From the NCBI RefSeq assembly GCF_037975245.1, contig NC_092579.1, forward strand, positions 15,448,178 through 15,512,177: DNA of 64,000 nt, written 5' to 3'. A program made the translations under genes and the position numbers. Shown one piece after another: positions 33,389 to 43,963 of the stretch. Source of the stretch: Apostichopus japonicus. Lineage: Eukaryota > Echinodermata > Holothuroidea > Aspidochirotida > Stichopodidae. The notes beneath the pieces were generated by a model. That model had not been told where the DNA came from, made no database searches, and worked only from the letters and a program-made list of their open reading frames with translations. Each line of letters opens with the position of its first letter. Position 1 is the stretch's first letter.

Positions 33389-33714
33389 CAAAAGAAAAAC
33401 GCCAAGACACCGGGAAGAGAAAGAGGAACAGTGAAATCATTACAGCGCTGATCCCTATTATATAAACATGACCGGGTAGCCAGTGACGGATCGAGGACTT
33501 CGGAAGGGGCGTGCGCCTCATCCTACCCCTTACACCGACAAGTCCATTTTTTGACGTTTCCATTTTCCTCTCTCACTAATGTATCTAAATAAATACTATA
33601 TATGGTCTAACATAACGCGTGTGTGTATGGACGCCTTAAACAATTCTGCTATGAAACCAACTGTGGCTGGGCTCGAACTCGACCGAGTCGTCGGGGAACA
33701 TGACGATGACCCAT

Positions 33715-33961
33715 TTCGGGAAGGGGCGACCGCCCCCCCACCCTCCGAGCATATTTTTGTTATGATATCGCTAGTAATTTCAAAATAGAAAATGCTTAGA
33801 TGCAATTTACAAGGCATGGGAAGTGTCATTTCCAGCGATCTGGGAGGCATTTTCGGCCAAAATTTTCTTGTGCGCTTCGCGCCAACTCGTGGTGGCGCGA
33901 AGCTTAGATAGTTTGTCTACAGGCTTCGCCCTCCCTTGGCAAATTATTTGCTACGCACCTG
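33715..33961 (+). mobile_element. MITE family B fragment
   Basis: Matches the inverse of the complete element at 55550-55871 through GATATCGCTAGTAATTT, CCAGCGATCTGGGAGGCATT and AAATTTTCTTGT, and ends in CTACGCACCTG, a mutated form of the family B terminus. The left terminus has diverged or is missing. It lies within element D copy 1. Confidence 0.7.
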
Positions 33962-35145
33962 TTCGAATTGTAAAATAAACAGCAGATATCACATCATATC
34001 AGTGAGCACGAAAATGGCGGTTCCATGATGAACAGCCTCAAAACTGTCGATGTGGGTAGTCATATAGGAACCCAGTTTGATTTGGGGGGCTGTAACGACT
34101 TGCCCAATAAATATAACCTAATTTTTTTGCGCGCTCCGCGCGCGTTCAACATGTTAATGTCAATATAATTTAAGCAAGCATCGGTTATTACATCGAATGC
34201 TATTGTGTACCGTACGGTCTTTGGAAATTGCGCAGTATACCGCGGGATGCTTATGTGAACAACGAAATGTCTTATGTAGATGGAGAAAAAGCATGGAGGT
34301 CCAATTATGTCAAATTCTCTTTTACATTAGTAATGGCGAAATTAGTCAGCCAAGCTTAGAAGTTTATTATAATTATCAAGGAGATATTTTTTTCATTTCC
34401 TTTAGCTACATCATTGCAATTTATTTTTCTTTCATTAGGAGCCCCCCCCCCCCCCCGCCTCCTACGCCTATGTGTGTAGTGTTCGGTTTCGGAAATATCT
34501 GGTATTTTTTTTCATTTCCTTCAACCGAGTTGTATAGTAGCCGTTATAACAGGGTTTAATATTTGTACACCAATAAATTAACTGTATCTGAATTTTCGAA
34601 AATTTCCTTACCAACATTCTTCATCATACTTCCCTCTACTCATGTAATTTTGACCGGTCTGTTAGGGGTTGAAGGAGGTTTTTCTATATTGAATGTCCAT
34701 AGATGACATTTTTTTGCAACATTATGGGTATGTTTTGAAGTGAGTTTATTCACGAGAAATGTGCATTTTCAAATTCTGAACAAATAATGGGATGAAAACC
34801 TTGAAAAGTGGGGATGTCGGGTATTGTGGGCCGCGACGTAGAATCACCTACAAAAGCAATGATCCACAGGAAATGCGATGAGGTCGAACATGATTTGTGA
34901 CTGAAAAAAATCTTCAACAAGTGTATGGATGGAAAAAAAAAACTGTTGGGAAATACTTGATTCTCAGGCAAAAGTGTACATGTGGTTGGTCATTATCAAG
35001 CCCGAAAAGTGCCATTTCCGGTGATCTGGGGGGTATAAAAACCAGAAATTTTCTTGTACGCTGCGCGCCAACCGATGGTGGCGCTCCGCTTAGATAGTAA
35101 TTCGCGCCCTCCGGGTTAGAAAATCCTGGATACGCGCCTGATTAC

Positions 35146-36817
35146 AAAACAGTTCTGAAAACAAATCAACGTCACATATTATTGATCATAGTATCATGAA
35201 ATATCTTTAAGTTTCCTTCCCGTTTTTTTTTCGCTTTTTTTTTTTACTTTAAAAAAAATAATTTAGCCTCTGAAGAAGATCCTGCTATAAGATCGAAACG
35301 TCAGGCCAACTTACTTTTACACGTCCTAGTATCTTGTAAACAACTGTCACAATGGCGATTCCTATATCAACCGTAAAAACGTTAAGGCTGGAAAAATATG
35401 AAATACACTGCAGACTCGATGTCTTGTTGACGTCATCTTGATCAAAAACAGAAACAAGTGACACATTTTCAGGAAAGATGTTTAATTAACGAAAAAAGGT
35501 TAAATGATACTGTAATCTCTATACCTTAGCTATAGAGCTTAGTTTAGCGATCTGTCATTATTGTGCAAAGCAATGAAGAAGGGAAAAATGACTTCTTTGT
35601 TTTGTTTGGTTTGACTTTCTCGTTAGGCACCGTTTTATGTGTAGGCTGCAGAATGTGTGGATTTTTTTTTTATGTGGTAACAAAACATTTTGTTAAAAAG
35701 AAAGATAGAAAAACAAAGACCCTGTGAAATTTCTCGATTTTTATAAAAGGATGACTTTTAGGCACAAACTGAATTTTAGATATGTTGTGGACCATTAAAA
35801 ACACCAACATTAGTACAAGTTGTACTTCTAGGCTGAGTTTTGAATTTTGGAGAATTGACACTTTTAAACATCCGAGGGTTGATCACTTAAAGTGATTGGA
35901 TCTCATTAGTCGTATACACAACCCTATATAGCCTACGTCAGTTCCTTAGATGCATGCCGCACAAGGTTTGACGAGGGAACAATATGATATTTTATGACAA
36001 AAGACATGTTTACAGCGTAGTAAAAAAAAATGTCACGAACAAATGGTATTGTGGGTTTGCAGTCATTCAGTTATTGGAATTCGCAAACAATGGATTAATA
36101 TTAATGGATTAATATTTATAGCTGCATCGAAGAACTGTCTTCATCATCATCCATTTAGCCTTAAATGAGCATTCGAATGTTTTAAGCATATCTTTTAATG
36201 CTCACTTGAAAATCAGAATGGCTTTAAATGCGTTACAGGTAATTTTTGTGCTTTCTTTTTGTCATGGACTATGGAATTTCTAGACTAAAATTCTGCACGA
36301 TGTCATCTTATAAGCGTTATTTTTTTTAAAAGAAATTTGATACGTACTAATAATTTCGACATTTCGCAGTCATCTTTGAAGTATAATCTAGACTCTAAAA
36401 GTTTGATGTCATTTGTTTTGGGTATTAACTGATCAATTTTCATAATTTTGTATAAAAAATATAGCCAACTATTAAGCCATGGTCTGACCACATTTTCAAA
36501 ACATTTCCATGTATATCTTTGCCTATCAAACTAACGATTACTATCACACTGTAATTACTCGCTGTACCATGTAGGCCTATATCAATTCACGTTTAAAGAT
36601 AAAAATCGCATCGTGCCACCTTTAACCTCAAAAGAATAAACACTGAATCTTACCATCAGAAGCACCATCGACGATTCAAATCGAGCAAAATATTTTCATT
36701 TGTTTACAAGCTCACTACTGGACTCTACAAAACGTAGCTTATCGAAGTCGATTAGTATACAGCATTGCATAATTAGAGGTTTACATGTTTGTAGAGTGCA
36801 TGATACATACATACATA
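35146..36817. other. Intergenic; hammerhead-like motif only
   Basis: No gene is recognised. Begins with T and A runs (35225-35262), then the motif at 35270-35308. A short direct repeat TTAATGGATTAATATT is near 36093-36118. The remainder is A+T-rich. Confidence 0.5.
35270..35308 (+). other. Hammerhead-ribozyme-like core, better preserved copy
   Basis: CTGAAGA at 35270-35276 is followed by a GATC...GATC stem and then GAAACGTC, matching the order CUGANGA-stem II-GAAA of hammerhead ribozymes. The flanking sequence CAGGCCAACTTACTTTTACAC is shared with the relic at 14545-14590. Penelope-like retroelements are known to carry hammerhead motifs. Stems I/III and cleavage site need folding, so activity is not claimed. 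Confidence 0.35.
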
Positions 36818-37190
36818 CAAGGGCGTAGGAACCGGGGGGCTGGGGGCGCCAGCCCCCCCCCCAGTGAAAAATATGGAGGGGCGGAAGTATCATTCCAACC
36901 CCCCCCCCGCGCCGCAAGTCAGAAAACCCCTTTTTCATTTCCAAATGAGAAAAAAACTCATTTCGAACACCAAATTGCATCTAAGGCCAGGTGAAAATGC
37001 AAAATTATAAACAAAATGGAGTGGGTGGGTTGAAGTGTGCTATATTGCACCAAATTGCATCTGAGGCCACCTGGAAATTCCAAAAAATTCCAAAGGGGAG
37101 GGGGACACCCCCTCCCCTTAGACCCCTCCCCCAGGCCGGCCATCAGTCCTCAGCCCCCCCCCCACTCAAAAGTACCTTCCTACGCCACTG
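36818..37190 (+). mobile_element. hAT-like MITE, family A, copy 2
   Basis: 373 bp, starting CAAGGGCGTAGGAACCGG and ending CCTACGCCACTG. CATACATA occurs directly on both sides (36810-36817 and 37191-37198), consistent with an 8-bp duplication, although the insertion is within a CATA microsatellite. The interior is closely similar to the copies at 18696 and 57688, including the paired CACCAAATTGCAT phrases and CCCCTTAGACCCCTCCCC. Confidence 0.85.
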
Positions 37191-37198
37191 CATACATA

Positions 37199-38432
37199 CA
37201 TACATACATGATAGGTGTACAAGATACCAAGTAAACAACTAGTTAAAAAGTATCGAAAAAGACAGATTAAAAAAACACAGACGATATCAAGAAACCAGGC
37301 TGAGAAACTTCTTCTAGGAATCGTTGTCCGATGAAGTATCAAACAGGGTACAAAGTGTCCTGTACATGTTGGTAATTATCCCCGCGGATCAAGCCCACCA
37401 TGCAGAGGTATAGTTTAGGGTCATGTTCATAACTGTCGGATGCATTTACAGCAACAACAGGAAGTACCTATTGTCTTTGTGCTTGGTCAGATATTTAAAT
37501 TAGTATAATGTGTGATTTCAGGAGTTCTTTAAAAAGGAAACCAAAAGTGATATCCTCCTCAGAAATAAAAGAGAAACATTTCCTGTAGATTGTGTTTCAT
37601 ACTTATAAAATAGGATTAAGCTAAGAAATATATTGTGTCGTGATATCACATGATAGAAACTGATCTACGATGGCTATCTCTTTTTTTTTTGCTACGAGTA
37701 TATACAGGAAGATCAATGTCATAAAATAAATATTGATAAAAAATATATATAATATATATATAGAAAATATATATCATTTCATTTATTTTTGTTCTTTCAC
37801 AACATAAGTATGACATAAAACATAGAAGGAGATAAGACACACAAAAAAACTTGTGAAAGGAAGTGTACTTTAAAAAAACCTATAGGGCTTTTCGGGTAAT
37901 GACACTCCATGAAAAAAGTCACACAGAGCTTTACAATTAGAAAAGTGAACTAAAAACAAACAGAACCAACCTCTTCTCCTCCCTTCCGGCCTCACCCACC
38001 CCTCCCCTTCCCTTCCCAGTTAGAATAAGTACAAGCAATTATTGAGTAGTACTTGTAGACAAAAACCAATTCGCAGTTCTAGTATACATGTTGATGAAAC
38101 GCTTTTGTAAGCTTTATCTAAAAGCTCAGTATCTCGTCATCTCAGTACATTAAATCAGTACATGTAGGTACGAGATAATTATCGGCTAATATAAACATCA
38201 GTAAACATAGGGAGGGGATGATAAGATCCATTACCCAATAAAGGATGACCTAGGCACAGAATTAAGATTGATATGTTGTCGCTTATGTCCCTTTAAACAG
38301 CCGAAGACCATCAATAAAGTGACTGGGTTATTTAGTTTAATGCACGGATTCATAGGTACATTAGGCCTCTGCCCCCACGCCAACTTGGGTCGCGAGCTTG
38401 CATTACCTGCATTATTTGCCCCCTAGATATTG
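37199..38432. other. Intergenic, no gene seen
   Basis: A+T-rich with a TATATA tract near 37740-37765 and a pyrimidine-rich strip at 37975-38015. No exon or bounded repeat is recognised. Confidence 0.5.
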
Positions 38433-38815
38433 TACCATCTCGACAAGATGACAAAATTCGGAAAATTGACGTTTTGACGAGATAACGGATCTCGTCAATG
38501 CATCAATTTTCTGAATTTTGTCATCTTGTCGAGATGGTATACGTAGTAAATGTGCAACTCGTCAATTTGCAGAAAATTGATGCATTGACGAGATCCGTTA
38601 TCTCGTCAAAACGTCAATTTTCCGAATTTTGTCATCTTGTCGAGATGGTAGTAAGTGTGCAACTCGTCAATTTGCAGAAAACTGTTGCATTGACGAGATC
38701 CGTTATCTCGTCAAAACGTCAATTTTCTGAATTTTGTCACGTTACCATATCTCGTCAACTCGTCAATTTGCAGATAATTGTCGTTTTGTCAAGTTGGTAA
38801 CTCGTCAATGCAATG
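38433..38815. repeat. Palindromic repeat cluster with a perfect 81-bp inverted repeat
   Basis: 38433-38513 and 38570-38650 are exact reverse complements over 81 bp, separated by 56 bp. A third, slightly changed arm copy starts at 38675, 105 bp after the second arm and in the same direction. The cluster is built from a few words: TCTCGTCAA, GTCATCTTGTCGAGATGGTA and CAACTCGTCAATTTGC. Transcripts would form a long hairpin. No ORF of interest and no known family is recognised; a foldback transposon or a palindromic satellite are the alternatives. Confidence 0.95.
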
Positions 38816-39419
38816 TCCCTTCTACGCTTCCGTAACTGACAGACACTGTAGTTACTGTGTTCGTTCGTGAAATTGTAACCACTTTTCCAGTAGCAATGTT
38901 AATCTACTATATAAAAAGCCTGAACCAAAACGGACCGTAAAACTGCCACAATGAAAGAAAGAACATCCAGTTTTTTGTTAGTTTTTTTGAGACGTTGTTC
39001 TGGATTATTCCACCGATTTGCTGAAAATATACGGCAACCGTCTATCAGTTTGACTCACGACCTTTACAAAAAATATAATTCACAGCATTTTCCTTGAGGA
39101 AACTGGTAAAATCATCGATGAAATCATATAGCAAAATTGATAGAAATACACCAGTGACCAAAATTAGCGGGATCGTCATCACCTTTATCTTTTTTAATAA
39201 CATTCATGCTCTTTACCTTCGCGGATTTGAATCCGAATATCTCATTTTCTCAAAGCTCAGATTTTTTCCTTCAAAAATAAGATCTTTAATTTCAATATGT
39301 GAATGACCAAATGATCAGATATGTAATTATTAAACTAATGTAGCTAAATCTGAGTACCGAGTGGTCAGATACTTAGGCCTACATGATTATTTAATAATTG
39401 TACTCCGAGAGGCAATATC
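38816..39419. other. Intergenic, no gene seen
   Basis: No coding exon or RNA gene is recognised between the palindromic cluster and the TTAA element. Confidence 0.5.
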
Positions 39420-39788
39420 TTAAAGGCATTGAAGACTCGCCCCAAACCGCGTGCCGCGCTCTGAAAAAGTTAACTTTCTCTTGCTTACAAGTGAACTTTT
39501 CTGCTTGTCGCTACAAAATGCAGACAGTAATGAAACGTGATACCTTGTTATCTTTAGCTGGACCTGAGATGTCCATCGCTGTATCGTTTGTACACTGTGC
39601 TGTGGGTATTGACCGCAGCTGTATGTACTGACTGTACACTAGTGTCTAATTACCGAAGGTAGCAAGCTGTGTGCGTATTGTCTGGGACCGATGGTGGTGT
39701 TTAACACTTCTGTTACACCTCATTCGAAACTAGGTCAGATTACCGGCATTTAGACGTTTCTTTTTGCGCGAGTCTTCACACCCTTTAA
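39420..39788. mobile_element. TIR element with TTAA ends
   Basis: 369 bp. The left end TTAAAGGCATTGAAGACTCGC and the inverse of the right end, TTAAAGGGTGTGAAGACTCGC, differ at three or four positions. TTAA at each end suggests the 4-bp target typical of piggyBac and Kolobok transposons. The interior encodes nothing recognisable, so it would be a non-autonomous copy. The superfamily is not certain because the terminal bases (AGG) differ from the usual CCC of piggyBac. Confidence 0.6.
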
Positions 39789-40952
39789 TGTTAAGATAAT
39801 GTGCGGTACCATCTGACAATAAAACTATACATAGCCACAAAAGCATTACAAACCTAACATATCCAATTCAGTATCACATTGTCAACTCAACATGACAATG
39901 TCATTTTTAAAGGTCAAGGGACATCCAGAGTTGACTTTCAATAATGTAAAACTTTACAATTCTAATGTTAAGGAAAACCCAACTCCTCGTCCATTTTCCA
40001 TCTCCAAAGGGGTACTGGAAATTGGTAACAAGTACTATTACGTAATAGTTTTCGTGATGTCACGGGGGAAGCGCAGAAGAGGGCAAACATGTAACTGTTC
40101 TGCGCATTGTATTGAGTATGGTGAAATCTTTAACTAGCGAAAATAAGACCTTCCTCAACCGTCAGTTACAAGAAAGTTAAGATTGGGATTTAGGTAAAAA
40201 ATCACAGATTGGTATATAAGGCATCAAACAAAACATTGAATGACTTCTTTTTTTCAAAAATTCCTTTGCATTTTTCTCCTATCAACCAACAAAAACTCCG
40301 CATAAAATCGGCTAAATTGCCTCGGTTAGGAAAGTAGAAAACAAATGACGCCATCCGTTGCTACCTTGCACATACAGTTGGTATCCTCACACTAATACGC
40401 ATACACAGAATGCATAGCTGGCTCACATATATTGAAACAATCGTGGAACTCCAAATTTGGAGTATAAGGTTTTGATACATGTAGCTTCTTAATCTGTGCA
40501 TGTTTGAATGTTATCTGCTACGTGTCTCGTGACCTTTAGACACTCCAGACAGTAATTTTATAACATTAGTCAAACACACAGTGTGTACAGTACGGTAGCT
40601 TATTATGTACTATGTATCGTTAGGGGTATAACTGTGGTGCAAACTAAACTGCTCATCGCCCGATTGAATATCACACCAGGTTATAGGTTAATTCCCATTT
40701 TCCTACCATTGCAGAGAAAGGCCTTCATCTTTCTAAGACAACCTATACAACAAGTGTAGCACAAATCCAGGTAAGACGAAGGTGATTACCTAGCTGTACA
40801 AGTGCTGCTTGAGGAGGAGGACTTGGCTGATCAAACTGCCTCCGCGAATGTCCTATGACTGTGATTTCGGGGGGACACCCCAAATTGGCTTCAAAAGTGT
40901 CCGACAAAATGGATCGTAGCCACTTTATATCACAAGTTTCAGTATTTGACTG

Positions 40953-40983
<31 letters not shown>

Positions 40984-42099
40984 AACAAAGGTGCACATCT
41001 CAACTGATGTATTCGGAATTACTGACCAAGCTGTTAGTGCGAAGCCTCACCCAATTAAGTTAGCAACTTGTAAAGTTATAAAAGTAGGCTACATATTAAC
41101 ATATTGAATAATTTGTTATAGAGAAGACAGTGCCATTAAGTTATAGAGAGTAGGTCTGAAATACAGTACTCTCCAGTCCATTATCTGCTTATGCGGGAAG
41201 TTTCATGTACCCTTAGGTAATCGGTTCTTTGTTCCGAAGGGGTACTGCAGATGTAACCATAACAGCTTGTTAGTATAACATATGTGATTGAAAATGTTAC
41301 TTTACAACATGCAAGGTAGAATTATTGCAGATAAAAAAGTTTGATAATATAACTGATTAGATTCGATTAGAATTCTTTGCCAACAAAATTTTTACATGAC
41401 ATTTTTTTTATCAGAATATTCGATTGTCCTAACATTAATGGCACACAGACGGATACCACCAAGAAAACTTATTGGGGGAGTCATTGCATTTTGTTTAATA
41501 AAAAAAGAGATAAAATATATAAATCTGAAAATGGTTAATTCCACAGAAACCAATAGAAAGTACAGACTGCATGTTGAACACTGATTGGTTGTTTGTGGGC
41601 AGGGAGGTTTTAGAGATGGAGAAACAGCGCTCTCTCCCTTCCTCTCTTCAGAAAATAACTGCCTCTCAATAGGTCCTTATAGTTAGTTTACTGGGATTTT
41701 GACGCACCTAAAATAATGATGTAAAGTATATTGGACAATAGTATGAATATGCCTTTTTAGACTATGCCCATCTGTTTGGAGACCAGGGGTGTGACCATGG
41801 GGTTATTGATCCGGTTATGGACTCTAAGGATCTCCACCCCCCCCCCCCCCAACCCTCCAGGTCTAAAGGTCTCAAGATTGTTCTGATTACAGCGTTTAAA
41901 CCTTTGTGTGAAGTGAACATCTAACTCCAAACACTCCCCCCCCCCCCCCTCACGTTGATCAGCACCTGAAAAACGACATTGACCACAGCTTTTTCATGTG
42001 ACATCCTACAGTCACACAATCAATATTTTCGCAATTTGTTTGTTTTTTACAAGAAATATCTTCTTCTTTTTTTTGTCTCTTGTCTTGATGGTTACAGAT
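39789..42099. other. Intergenic, upstream of the sulfotransferase gene
   Basis: No gene is recognised. A GT microsatellite lies at 40958-40983, and C-runs at about 41837-41850 and 41937-41950. A long pyrimidine tract at 42060-42086 leads into the acceptor of the first coding exon of the next gene, so at least one upstream exon probably lies here or further left. Confidence 0.45.
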
Positions 42100-43406
42100 A
42101 TGGCACAAAACGAGAAGGAGCAAGCTCTGCGTATATTCGTGTGGATTGTTCCTAGAGTAAACAGCACCGCTTTCTTAAAGTGTATGAGCTGCGTAGATGA
42201 CACTGCGGTTTGGATGGAACCCTACATGACCACTCACTTGAACAAGACATTGTTTAACCCAGAGTACAAGAAAGATGACCAGAACGCCCAACGATACAGA
42301 GCTTCCATGGAGAAAACTATGCAAAGACCCGAAACATTGGCGATGATGAAAGAAAGCTTGGCTATGGCCGATGAATTTTCAAATATAACTGATCAAGCTA
42401 CTTTTACGTAAGTAAGGTTTCAGAGTGGGCTAGGGGAATAGAGGGGAGGAGGGTCGGGTAGGTTAGGGTAGGGTAGGGTAGTCTACGTGACGTTACGTAA
42501 ATGTGGGATATACATATGCCTCATATAATGTGCCATTTTACATCTAAAATGTATTCTTTTTATGGGGTGGGACCATTATAGACCCCACTACAAGCGAATC
42601 GACTTTAATGAACCCAGATGTTCTGAGATTGACAGTACGAAAAATTCTAACACCATGGCTGACCATGCACGACGATGGCCATTACTGAATTAACTTGAAT
42701 GAAATCATTTTAATGAAATTCCTAGTTTAATTTTATCTCCCCTCTCAGTGATTCCTGGGTGAAGAAACAACTGGAAACCGAAGATCCTGGTAAGAAGTTC
42801 ATCTTTATAAAAGATCAATCCTTTGCAATCTTCGACCAACTTGACAGTCTACCCGAAGGTGTCCCCACCAGACACGTCTTTCTAATACGTCACCCAAAGG
42901 AAGTGTACACCTCCTGGAAGAACGTAGCCACCACTCTAGCTGATCCCTCAAACCCGATACCCTGGGACGAATGTCATGCAGCGAATGACGCCTTCCTCAT
43001 ACCAGTTTCAGAATTCTACCAAACCCATCACAATTTATGGAAACACGTGAAGGAACATTTGGATCCAGATGCTGTAATCATAGATGGCCATGACCTCACA
43101 AGTAACCCGGATGTAGTGCTGCGAAAACTTTTTGAGAATCTCGGCATTCCTTACAAGCCCTCCTACCTGGAATGGAGTGGAGACCCACAGTCGGTCTATT
43201 CATCTTGGAGAGGTTCCAATTTCGTCGTCTTTGTCTGTTCTAACACAGTCAATATATCTAGGGCGGTTAATTGTTCCAAGTTTGACCCCCCAAAACACCC
43301 AAGAGGTGTAGCAAACCCAAAATGGAAAGTTACAGACGAATTGAAAGAGTACATAGAAAGTGCCATGCCGCTATATGAAGAGATGTTTGCAAATCGATTA
43401 ATGTAG
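42100..43406 (+). CDS. Sulfotransferase-family (P-loop) enzyme, two coding exons
   Basis: Likely transfers sulfate from PAPS to an unknown acceptor in the cytosol. Coding exons are 42100-42407 and 42749-43406, joined GT-AG in phase to 321 aa. The start chosen is the ATG two bases after an acceptor (pyrimidine tract, then ACAG at 42094-42097); an ATG 12 bases upstream would lie in the intron. The 5' phosphosulfate loop region is IFVWIVPRVNSTAFL (12-26). The 3'-phosphate motif is VFLIRHPKEVYTSWKN (146-161), with R150 and S158 spaced as in SULT enzymes. KD at 124-125 follows a beta strand, also usual for the family. The loop PRVNSTA is unlike the PKSGTTW of classic SULTs. There is no signal peptide or membrane segment. 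Substrate and exact subfamily are not recognised. Confidence 0.85.
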
Positions 43407-43774
43407 TTCTTGTTTGAATCGTTTTAATTGTAATACTATCCTGTAATTGTCTGAGGGTTGCGCAATTCCCTAGCAACCAATGATATATACCTATTAGGTA
43501 CAATTTGTACAAAAAGGTTGTTTGCTTTCAGTAAATAATATCAAGTACAGCCGTAGAGGCTATTTTATATGGTATAAGGGGGAATTAAGAGGGGGGGGGG
43601 ACATACGACCTTGTATGAGTGGTGGGTAGGAGGAGCAGGAGGGAAAGAGAGAGCACAAACCCGCATTTCTCTACTACGCATGTAAGTTTACTGATATAAC
43701 TACTATATATGTGTATCTATCTACTTCTCTATATGTTACGTTATCACAAGCTACCCTAACCGTCTGACTATATT
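43407..43774. other. 3' flank of the sulfotransferase gene
   Basis: Holds the presumed 3' UTR and a G-run near 43593-43602. If the U2-like unit at 43775 is transcribed as a snRNA gene, its promoter would lie in the last 100 bases here, but I recognise no proximal sequence element. Confidence 0.4.
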
Positions 43775-43963
43775 ATCACGCTTCTCGGCCTTTTGGCTAA
43801 GATCAAGTGTAGTATCTTTTCCCTTTCGAGGGGAATGATGATGCACACCCGACGATGATCACACAGCCACAGTCCCGATGCAAGGGGACTGGGGTTGAGA
43901 GCGGATCAGTCGTTTGGTAGTTTGGTTTTCGTGCCCGCCAGATTCTTTCCTGGGCGACTTTTC
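43775..43963 (+). ncRNA. U2-snRNA-like RNA unit, copy 1
   Basis: This copy keeps the U2 5' end best: ATCACGCTTCTCGGCC then TTTTGGCTAAGATCAAG and GTGTAGTATCT, matching U2 stem-loop I and the branch-point recognition GUAGUA apart from a two-base insertion near the start. From about base 45 the sequence is not U2. It has a CCCTTTCGAGGG hairpin with a UUCG loop, a CAGTCCC/GGGACTG stem, a U-rich stretch TTTGGTTTTCG and a 3' hairpin with CCTGGGCG, then TTTTCT. U-rich single strand before a 3' hairpin resembles Sm-class RNAs, but the Sm site is degenerate. Authentic U2 (about 190 nt) has a different 3' body, so this is a U2-headed chimera, a pseudogene family or a SINE. Confidence 0.7.

Larger units (their letters stand above)
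33230..35140. mobile_element. Composite hAT-like element D, copy 1 (5-bp flanking repeats)
   Basis: The left end CAGGTGCGTATCCGG and right end CCTGGATACGCGCCTG are inverted copies. ATTAC lies immediately outside both ends (33225-33229 and 35141-35145). The 1.9-kb interior is a patchwork: a GC hairpin (GCGCGC runs), a 115-bp homopurine tract (33274-33388), a fragment of family B (33715-33961), a poly-C scrap at 34441-34457 and a second shared module near the right end (about 35015-35100). No transposase is encoded. A related pair of ends is at 50242-51517. The ends are clear; whether all of the interior moved as one unit is uncertain. Confidence 0.5.

Noticed and set aside
33118-33563. Overlapping Lys/Glu-rich and Phe/Ser-rich ORFs
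   Set aside because: They are translations of the homopurine tract on the two strands.
41998-42099. N-terminal extension of the sulfotransferase upstream of 42100
   Set aside because: It runs through a pyrimidine tract ending in an acceptor AG at 42097, so it is most likely intron.
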